Source: Paracoccaceae bacterium (GTDB lineage Bacteria; Pseudomonadota; Alphaproteobacteria; Rhodobacterales; Rhodobacteraceae). Taken from it: a DNA stretch of 36,513 nucleotides. Each line of letters begins with the position of its first letter. Within the stretch, counting starts at the first letter, position 1. The notes under the pieces are model-generated. The model searched no databases, had not been told where the DNA came from, and worked only from the letters and a program-made list of their open reading frames with translations. Shown here piece after piece: positions 7,393 to 13,171 of the stretch. The stretch covers positions 1 through 36,513 of the forward strand of contig JANQPC010000095.1 in assembly GCA_028285485.1 (NCBI GenBank). Direction: 5' to 3'. The translations under genes were made by a program, and so were the position numbers.

Positions 7393-8520
7393 ATGATAAA
7401 AACAACCCATGTGGGCAGCCTGCCGCGCAGCCAGAAAGTGGTGGATTTCATCTTTGCGCGGGAGAAAGAGCAGCCCTTCGAAGAGGCCGCGTTTGATGCG
7501 GCCATGGCCGAGGCGGCGGGAGAAACCGTGCGCCGGCAGGTCGCGGCCGGCATCGATATCGTCTCAGACGGCGAAACCTCGAAGATAAGCTATGCGACAT
7601 ACGTGAAAGATCGCTACACGGGCTTTGACGGTGACAGCCCGCGCAATGCGCCTGCCGATCTCAAGCTTTATCCCAGCTTTCTGGAGCGGCTGAAGGATGA
7701 TGGTGGCACCCCCACCTACGCGCGCCCGATGTGCGTGGGGGAGGTGAAATCGAAGGGGCAGGGCGAGCTCGAAAAGGATATCGCCAATCTCAAGGCCGGG
7801 ATGGCAGCTCATGGCGCCAGTGAGGGGTTCATGAATGCCGCCTCGCCCGGGGTGATCGCGCTTTTCCTGCAAAACGATTACTACCCCACGCGCGATGCCT
7901 ATCTCGCCGCGCTTGCCGATGCGATGCGGGATGAATACCGCACGATTGTCGAGGCCGGGCTCTACCTGCAGCTTGATTGCCCCGATCTTGCGCTGTCGCG
8001 CCACATGCTTTTTGCCGATCTTTCTGACGAGGAGTTCGTTCGGATCGCCGAGGCGCATGTTGAGGCGCTGAACCATGCGCTGGCCGGGATCGATCCGGCC
8101 CGCGTGCGGGTGCATATCTGCTGGGGGAATTACGAGGGCCCCCATGTCTGCGATATCGATATGGATAAGGTGTTTGGCACGCTGATGAAGGCGCGTGCGA
8201 GCGCGGTGCTGTTTGAAACTTCAAATCCCCGCCATGCGCATGAATGGAAGGTGTTTCAGGATCGGCGCGCGGAGATTCCAGAGGACAAGATCCTCGTTCC
8301 GGGCGTGATCGATTCAACAACCAATTTCGTCGAACACCCCGAGCTTGTTGCCGAACGGATTGCCCGTTTCGCCGGGATCGTCGGGGCGGATCGGGTGATC
8401 GCAGGCTCCGATTGCGGGTTCGGCACGTTTGCGGGCTTCGGCGCGGTCGATCCAGAGATTGCCTATGCCAAGCTCGGGGCGCTGGCCGAGGGCGCCGCGC
8501 TGGCCGCCAACCGCCTCTAG
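7393..8520 (+). CDS. MetE-core-like (cobalamin-independent methionine synthase II family) protein
   Basis: 375 residues, equal to the C-terminal catalytic half of MetE only. Zinc ligands expected from MetE are present: His241 and Cys243 (His-Ile-Cys-Trp-Gly-Asn), Glu275, and Cys341 (Gly-Ser-Asp-Cys-Gly-Phe-Gly-Thr). The N-terminal folate-binding half of MetE is absent, so an alternative methyl donor is likely. Start ATG 7393 is preceded by an AGGGAAGG ribosome site seven bases upstream; an upstream in-frame ATG (7375) lacks one. Stand-alone core enzymes can transfer methyl or larger alkyl groups to thiols, and some remove groups from S- or N-alkylated substrates. It lies between a deaminase and a hydrolase gene, five bases from the latter. 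Confidence 0.9.
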   Translation: MIKTTHVGSLPRSQKVVDFIFAREKEQPFEEAAFDAAMAEAAGETVRRQVAAGIDIVSDGETSKISYATYVKDRYTGFDGDSPRNAPADLKLYPSFLERLKDDGGTPTYARPMCVGEVKSKGQGELEKDIANLKAGMAAHGASEGFMNAASPGVIALFLQNDYYPTRDAYLAALADAMRDEYRTIVEAGLYLQLDCPDLALSRHMLFADLSDEEFVRIAEAHVEALNHALAGIDPARVRVHICWGNYEGPHVCDIDMDKVFGTLMKARASAVLFETSNPRHAHEWKVFQDRRAEIPEDKILVPGVIDSTTNFVEHPELVAERIARFAGIVGADRVIAGSDCGFGTFAGFGAVDPEIAYAKLGALAEGAALAANRL

Positions 8521-8525
8521 GCGCG

Positions 8526-9233
8526 ATGGGCGAGCCGATTGTTTTCCTGCCGGGAATGATGTGCGATGCCCGGCTTTTCGGCCCGCAAGCCGCCGCGTTT
8601 TCCGGAGCGCACGTGATTCATCACGCGCCGATCACCGGGGCTGACACGATCGCGGCGCTTGCCGAAGAGGTGCTCGCCAACGCGCCGCCGCGTTTCGCGC
8701 TTGCGGGCCTTTCGATGGGCGGGATCGTTGCGATGGAAATCTTGCGCATCGCGCCTGGGCGGGTGGCGCGCCTCGCGCTGCTCGATACCAACCACCTTGC
8801 CGAAACCGCAGATCGCGCGGCGGCGCGCGGGCCGCAGATGGCGGCGGCCAGGTCGGGCAGGCTGGAAGCGATCATGCGCCATGAGATGAAGCCCAACTAC
8901 CTTGCCGACAGCCCGCGCCGCGGCGAAATCCTCGATCTGGTGATGGCGATGGCGCTGGGCCTCGGGCCGGAGGTATTTGTGCGCCAATCCCGCGCGCTGG
9001 AAACCCGCCCTGATCAGACGGAGACGTTGAAGGCCGCCGCGGTTCCCACGCTTGTGCTTTGCGGGCGCGGCGATGCGCTCTGCCCGGTATCCCGGCATGA
9101 GGAGATTGCGGCGCTGATCCCCGGCTCAGAGCTTCGGATCATCGAAGGGGCCGGGCATATGCCCACGCTTGAGGCGCCCGCCGAAACGACCGCTGCGCTG
9201 GCCGATTGGCTCGCGCGCGCGCCTCGCGGTTAG
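8526..9233 (+). CDS. Alpha/beta hydrolase
   Basis: 235 residues from ATG 8526, five bases after the MetE-like stop; the frame is open upstream but only this start gives a normal alpha/beta-hydrolase N-terminus. The nucleophile elbow is Gly-Leu-Ser63-Met-Gly-Gly, the acid is Asp183 (Cys-Gly-Arg-Gly-Asp) and the base is His211 (Gly-Ala-Gly-His-Met-Pro). It probably cleaves an ester, lactone, thioester or C-C bond of a pathway intermediate. It is the last gene of the run: the stop codon TAG overlaps, tail to tail, the TAA of phaZ on the other strand (four shared bases, 9230-9233), and there is no room for a separate terminator. Confidence 0.9.
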   Translation: MGEPIVFLPGMMCDARLFGPQAAAFSGAHVIHHAPITGADTIAALAEEVLANAPPRFALAGLSMGGIVAMEILRIAPGRVARLALLDTNHLAETADRAAARGPQMAAARSGRLEAIMRHEMKPNYLADSPRRGEILDLVMAMALGLGPEVFVRQSRALETRPDQTETLKAAAVPTLVLCGRGDALCPVSRHEEIAALIPGSELRIIEGAGHMPTLEAPAETTAALADWLARAPRG

Positions 9234-10495
9234 GCGACCGGTGCGCGCCGGCGGGCCCGCCGGCTGCCGGAATTGGCATCGATGAATTCCAGCACCAGCG
9301 GCCGGATGTTGTTGCGCCAGCTCTTGCCCGCGAAGATGCCGTAGTGGCCTGCGCCGGGCTCCACATGCGCGGCCTTCTTCTCGGGCGGCAGCCCCGTCAG
9401 CAACTCAAGCGCGGCGAGGCATTGGCCGGGCGCGCTGATATCATCTTTCTCACCTTCGACCGTTTTCACCGCGACAGAGGTGATCTTCGACATATCCACC
9501 TTATGCCCATCCACGATGAAGGCGTTCCGCGCGATCTCACGCTCCTTAAAGATGCGCTCGACGGTGGAGAGGTAAAACTCCGCCGTCATGTCCATCACCG
9601 CGAGGTATTCGTCGTAGAAACGGTTGTGCTTATCGTGATCGCTCGCCTCGCCCTTGGCCACCCGAAGGATCTGATCGTAGAACGCCTGCCCGTGCCGCTC
9701 GGCATTCATGGACATGAACGAGGTCAGCTGCGCGAGGCCAGGATATACCATGCGCCCGGCGCCGGGATATTTGAAGCCGACGCGCTGAAGCGCAAGGTGC
9801 TCAAGCTGGCCCATCGTGACCCGGCGCCCGAAATCGGTCACGTCTGTTGGCGAGGCATCGGGGTCGATCGGCCCGCCGATGAGGGTCAGCGACCGCGGCT
9901 GCGCATCGGGCTCAAGCTCCGCCAGGTAGGCGGTGGCCGCAAGCGCGAGCGGCGCGGGCTGGCACACGGCGATAACGTGCGTATCGGGCCCGAGGAAGCG
10001 CATGAAATCCATGAGGTAAAGCGTATAGTCCTCGATATCGAACTTACCCTCGCTCACCGGGATATCGCGCGCATTGTGCCAATCGGTGACCCAGATATCG
10101 GCATCGGGCAGGAGGCTTGCCACGGTAGACCGCAGAAGGGTGGCGTAGTGGCCCGACATCGGCGCCACCAGCAGGATCCGGCGCTTCTTGTCTGGCCGCC
10201 CGGCCACCTCGAAACGGATCAGATCGCCAAAGGCGCGCTTGATGTCGATTTCCACTGAAACAACGTGATCGCGCCCGTCCTCGGCCACCACGCTGGTGAT
10301 GTTCCAATCGGGCTTGGCCACCATGCGCGCGAAGCTGCGCTCGGTCACCTCACCCCAGGCTGCCATGACCTGAAAGAACGGGTTCGGCACCAGGCCGGTG
10401 ATCGGGTAGGAGGCCAGCGAAAGCGCAGAGGCCCCCATCCACTGGTTGGTGTTCCGTGCCGTCTCGTAGAGATCGTAGGTCAGCATATAGCGCAT
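9230..10495 (-). CDS. phaZ: Intracellular polyhydroxyalkanoate depolymerase PhaZ
   Basis: 421 residues, the usual length for short-chain-length intracellular PHA depolymerases (about 420). The N-terminus starts Met-Arg-Tyr-Met-Leu-Thr-Tyr, and a catalytic cysteine is expected at Cys178 in Val-Cys-Gln-Pro-Ala-Pro, the lipase-box variant of this family. It degrades PHB granules to oligomers or 3-hydroxybutyrate in the cytoplasm. Start ATG 10495 is preceded by GGAGAAAGAGA, a good ribosome site; the frame upstream of it is not conserved. The gene is divergent from phaC across 122 bases holding a TGC-rich cluster, the usual arrangement in Rhodobacterales, so mobilisation and synthesis share a control region. 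Confidence 0.95.
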   Translation of the reverse strand: MRYMLTYDLYETARNTNQWMGASALSLASYPITGLVPNPFFQVMAAWGEVTERSFARMVAKPDWNITSVVAEDGRDHVVSVEIDIKRAFGDLIRFEVAGRPDKKRRILLVAPMSGHYATLLRSTVASLLPDADIWVTDWHNARDIPVSEGKFDIEDYTLYLMDFMRFLGPDTHVIAVCQPAPLALAATAYLAELEPDAQPRSLTLIGGPIDPDASPTDVTDFGRRVTMGQLEHLALQRVGFKYPGAGRMVYPGLAQLTSFMSMNAERHGQAFYDQILRVAKGEASDHDKHNRFYDEYLAVMDMTAEFYLSTVERIFKEREIARNAFIVDGHKVDMSKITSVAVKTVEGEKDDISAPGQCLAALELLTGLPPEKKAAHVEPGAGHYGIFAGKSWRNNIRPLVLEFIDANSGSRRARRRAPVA

Positions 10496-10583
10496 GGGCG
10501 TCTCTTTCTCCGGTGCATGGCCGGTCGAATAGTCGCTTTGCCCCCCGCAAAATGCGACACTAACATACAATACAGCGACGAAA

Positions 10584-10605
10584 TGCTGCACATGCAAAAT
10601 ACTGC
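10584..10605. promoter_or_regulatory. TGC-rich cluster between phaZ and phaC, possible PhaR site
   Basis: TGCTGCA (10584-10590), TGCA (10593-10596) and CTGC (10602-10605) lie in the 122-base divergent gap. PhaR of Paracoccus-type bacteria recognises TGC-rich palindromes of CTGCA-N-TGCAG type; here the two TGCA units are separated by two bases, so the match is imperfect. The sense of regulation (both genes or one) cannot be read from sequence. Confidence 0.35.
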
Positions 10606-10617
10606 GGAAATATAATA

Positions 10618-12432
10618 ATGACAACTGATGACGCCCGCGCCTCGGGAGGAGACGCTGACGGTTCCGAAAAACTGGAAGCTTTAAACGCCAATCTCGCAAA
10701 AATTGAGGAATTGTCTTCGCGGTTCCTCGCAGCCCTCTCGCGCAAGAAATCCGTTGACCCCAGCCTTCAGGGGCCGAGTCAGGAGCTCTTCATGCGCGCG
10801 GCGGCAGCCTACATGGCCGAGATGATGGCGAACCCCTCAAAGATTCTGGAGCATCAGATCAGCTTCTGGGGCAAGTCGCTCAAACACTATGTGGATGCCC
10901 AGCACACCCTTGCGCAGGGAAAGTTGCAAGCCCCTACGGATGAGACGGGGGAAGACCGGAGGTTCTCTGATAACCTTTGGAAAACACACCCGTATTTCAA
11001 CTTCATCAAACAGCAATACATGCTCAGCGCCGAGGCGATGGAACAGGCGATCCAGGATCTTGAGGGGCTTGATGCCCGCGAAAAGCAGCGGGTGGAGTAT
11101 TTCAGCCGCCAGATCATGGATATGATGAGCCCCACCAATTTTCTCGGCACCAACCCCGAGGCACTGGCCCGCGCGGTGGAAACCGATGGCGAAAGCCTCG
11201 TGCACGGGCTTGAAAACCTTGTGAGCGATATCGAAGCCAACGATGGCGATCTGCTCGTCACGCTGGCCGACAAGGATGCGTTCCGGGTGGGCGAGAACCT
11301 GGCCACGACCGAAGGTTCGGTGATCTTCCGCAACCGGCTTTTCGAGCTGATCCAGTACGCCCCGCAAACCGAGACGGTGCATAAGACACCGCTGATCATC
11401 TTCCCGCCCTGGATCAACAAGTTCTACATCCTCGATCTCAAGGCGAAGAACAGCCTGATCAACTGGATCGTCGAGCAGGGCTATACGCTCTTCGTTGTGA
11501 GCTGGGTGAACCCCGATCCGAGCTATGCCGAGGTTGGGATGGAAACCTATATCGAGGAGGGCTACCTCACCGCGATTGATGAAGTGCGCGCGATCACCGG
11601 CGAAGATCAGGTGAACGTGGTGGGCTACTGCATCGCCGGAACCACGCTTTCGCTCACCCTTTCGCTGATGCAGAAACGCGGCATCAAATCGGTGAAATCC
11701 GCCACCTTCTTCACCACTCTGACCGACTTCTCCGATCAGGGCGAGATCGGCGTTTTCCTCAACGACGATTTCGTGGATGGCATCGAACGCGAGGTTTCCG
11801 AACACGGGGTGCTCGACAGTTTCTTCATGTCGCGCACCTTCAGTTTCCTGCGGTCGAATGACCTGATCTACGGGCCCGCGATCCGCAGCTACATGATGGG
11901 GGAAAAACCCCCGGCCTTCGATCTGCTCTATTGGAATGGCGATGGCACGAACCTGCCCGCGCGGATGGCGGTGCAGTACCTGCGCGGCCTCTGCCAGGGG
12001 GATGAGTTTGCAACTACGGGCTTTGAGATCTGCGGCGAAACGCTTTCCATCAAGGACGTGAAAATCCCCCTTTGCGCCATAGCCTGCGAGACGGATCACA
12101 TCGCGCCCTGGAAGGCGAGCTATGCGGGTATTCAGAAAATGGGCTCGCGTTCGAAGACGTTCATCCTTTCGGAATCCGGCCACATCGCCGGCATCGTGAA
12201 CCCGCCCTCGAAGAAGAAATACGGTCACTACGTGGGCGGCGATCTCGCGCTTGGCTCCGACGGCTGGCTGGAAAGCGCCAGCTTCCATGAAGGCTCCTGG
12301 TGGCCGCGGTGGCAGGCGTGGCTGGCCAAGCGCTCGGGCGCCATGGTGCCCGCCCGCACGCCCGGTGATTCGAAGCACGAGGTGCTGGCAAAGGCGCCGG
12401 GCACCTACGTGGTCGCAGGCAAAAGCCACTGA
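10618..12432 (+). CDS. phaC: Class I poly(3-hydroxyalkanoate) synthase PhaC
   Basis: 604 residues, matching class I synthases (about 590-600). It has a variable N-terminal domain (1-about 190) and an alpha/beta-hydrolase domain with lipase-like box Gly-Tyr-Cys338-Ile-Ala-Gly, catalytic Asp493 (Cys-Glu-Thr-Asp-His-Ile) and His522 (Ser-Gly-His-Ile-Ala-Gly). It polymerises (R)-3-hydroxyacyl-CoA, mainly 3HB-CoA, at the granule surface. Start ATG 10618 gives the expected N-terminus, but the upstream ribosome site is weak. A TATAAT at 10611-10616 is directly before the start and too close to serve a normal leader. phaP follows after 137 bases with its own promoter. The reductase and thiolase genes (phaA, phaB) are not in the window. 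Confidence 0.97.
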   Translation: MTTDDARASGGDADGSEKLEALNANLAKIEELSSRFLAALSRKKSVDPSLQGPSQELFMRAAAAYMAEMMANPSKILEHQISFWGKSLKHYVDAQHTLAQGKLQAPTDETGEDRRFSDNLWKTHPYFNFIKQQYMLSAEAMEQAIQDLEGLDAREKQRVEYFSRQIMDMMSPTNFLGTNPEALARAVETDGESLVHGLENLVSDIEANDGDLLVTLADKDAFRVGENLATTEGSVIFRNRLFELIQYAPQTETVHKTPLIIFPPWINKFYILDLKAKNSLINWIVEQGYTLFVVSWVNPDPSYAEVGMETYIEEGYLTAIDEVRAITGEDQVNVVGYCIAGTTLSLTLSLMQKRGIKSVKSATFFTTLTDFSDQGEIGVFLNDDFVDGIEREVSEHGVLDSFFMSRTFSFLRSNDLIYGPAIRSYMMGEKPPAFDLLYWNGDGTNLPARMAVQYLRGLCQGDEFATTGFEICGETLSIKDVKIPLCAIACETDHIAPWKASYAGIQKMGSRSKTFILSESGHIAGIVNPPSKKKYGHYVGGDLALGSDGWLESASFHEGSWWPRWQAWLAKRSGAMVPARTPGDSKHEVLAKAPGTYVVAGKSH

Positions 12433-12456
12433 AATCTCTCGCCATTCCGGCCTTTG

Positions 12457-12467
12457 CTGCAGTGCAG
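12457..12467. promoter_or_regulatory. PhaR-like box 1, CTGCA-G-TGCAG
   Basis: A perfect palindromic pair CTGCA/TGCAG around a central G, within TTTGCTGCAGTGCAGAAA. It matches the TGC-rich operator described for PhaR phasin-gene repressors, and lies 10 bases upstream of the -35 hexamer of phaP. Confidence 0.6.
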
Positions 12468-12476
12468 AAAAAACTC

Positions 12477-12505
12477 TTGAAATGCCGCACTGCAGCGTCC
12501 ATATT
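12477..12505 (+). promoter_or_regulatory. phaP promoter, TTGAAA-N17-CATATT
   Basis: -35 TTGAAA (12477-12482), an exact 17-base spacer, and -10 CATATT (12500-12505). The start of transcription would be near 12512, leaving a leader of about 58 bases before phaP. PhaR-like box 2 lies inside the spacer, so a bound repressor would exclude RNA polymerase. Confidence 0.6.
12485..12495. promoter_or_regulatory. PhaR-like box 2, CCGCA-C-TGCAG
   Basis: One mismatch from CTGCA-N-TGCAG. It lies wholly between the -35 and -10 hexamers of phaP. It is spaced 28 bases from box 1 (start to start), close to three helical turns less a few bases. Confidence 0.55.
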
Positions 12506-12522
12506 GTTTGCAGCCGCAGAAC

Positions 12523-12537
12523 GCGGGATGGTCCCGC
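12523..12537 (+). other. Short hairpin in the phaP leader
   Basis: GCGGGA (12523-12528), loop TGG, TCCCGC (12532-12537): a perfect six-pair stem in the predicted 5' leader, 32 bases before the start codon. There is no U-tract, so it is not a terminator; it could stabilise the mRNA of this presumably abundant protein. Confidence 0.4.
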
Positions 12538-12569
12538 CGGCACATACGACAAAAGAGAGAGACTGACCG

Positions 12570-13019
12570 ATGGCTAAAGCTCAAGACTACACCAAAGTCT
12601 TCAAAGATATGCTTGGCGCGTTCCCGGTGGACACCACTGCAATGCAGGATGCCTACAAGACCCAAGCCGCGCTGGGCGAGAAGATGTCGAAAGTGGCGCT
12701 CGAAGCCGCTGAAAAATCCACCGAGATTTCCTCGAAGTGGACGATGGACACGCTTTCGAAAGTTGGCACCGTGACGACCGCGAAGACCGAGCCCGCCGAT
12801 TACGGCAAGGCGATGACCGATTTCGCGTCGGCCCAGGCTGAAATGGCTGCCGAGAACATGGCCGCCTTCGCTGAAGTTGCCAAGAAAGTGCAGATGGAAA
12901 CGGTTGAGCTGATGCTCGCTGCTGGCAAGGACATGTCGGAAGACGCGACCGCCGCTGTGAAGAAGGCCACCGCCGAAATGACGACGGCTGCCAAGAAGGC
13001 GACTGCCGCTGCCAAGTAA
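12570..13019 (+). CDS. phaP: Phasin
   Basis: 149 residues, typical for small phasins that coat PHA granules and limit their size. It is predicted to be nearly all helical: amphipathic N-terminal region with Phe-Lys-Asp-Met-Leu-Gly-Ala-Phe-Pro (11-19), central Ala/Met/Glu-rich helices, and a Lys-Ala-rich C-terminal tail (about 125-149) with repeated Lys-Lys-Ala-Thr-Ala. A purine-rich AGAGAGAG ribosome site precedes ATG 12570. It has its own promoter with PhaR-like boxes, consistent with the known scheme in which PhaR releases DNA when PHA is present. A strong terminator follows 46 bases after the stop. phaR itself, usual in this position, is missing. Confidence 0.93.
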   Translation: MAKAQDYTKVFKDMLGAFPVDTTAMQDAYKTQAALGEKMSKVALEAAEKSTEISSKWTMDTLSKVGTVTTAKTEPADYGKAMTDFASAQAEMAAENMAAFAEVAKKVQMETVELMLAAGKDMSEDATAAVKKATAEMTTAAKKATAAAK

Positions 13020-13065
13020 CGCGACCTGATCGCTGGCATCCTCCCTGCTGGCGTCATACGCGAAA

Positions 13066-13093
13066 GGCGGGCTCCACCGAGCCCGCCTTTTTT
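13066..13093 (+). terminator. Rho-independent terminator of phaP
   Basis: GGCGGGCTC (13066-13074), loop CACC, GAGCCCGCC (13079-13087): nine perfect pairs, followed by six T. Upstream AAA also pairs with TTT. Confidence 0.93.
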
Positions 13094-13116
13094 CTTTGCC
13101 TTCTGCGGTGAAAACC

Positions 13117-13143
13117 AAAAAGGCGGGCCGCGCCGGGCCCGCC
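13117..13143 (-). terminator. Rho-independent terminator of the acidic-protein gene
   Basis: GGCGGGCC (13122-13129), six-base loop, GGCCCGCC (13136-13143). Read on the minus strand the stem is followed by five T (13121-13117). It begins 28 bases after the stop codon at 13172. The stem is nearly the same as the phaP terminator, in mirror orientation. Confidence 0.85.
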
Positions 13144-13171
13144 TTTCTGCGTTCGAAGGAAGAGGTGCGGG

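Noticed and set aside
8244-8525. N-terminal extension of the alpha/beta hydrolase into the MetE-like gene
   Set aside because: It is an out-of-frame reading of the MetE-like gene; the hydrolase fold begins at 8526.
9206-10258. Plus-strand open frame (350 codons) opposite phaZ
   Set aside because: Antisense shadow; phaZ on the minus strand has family motifs, start and ribosome site.
10611-10616. TATAAT directly before the phaC start as a promoter -10
   Set aside because: Transcription would start inside the coding region, and no -35 stands 17 bases upstream; probably chance in an A/T-rich patch.
10837-12552. Long minus-strand open frame (571 codons) opposite phaC
   Set aside because: phaC is certain on the plus strand with all catalytic motifs; the antisense frame has no recognisable domain and arises from G/C-rich third positions.
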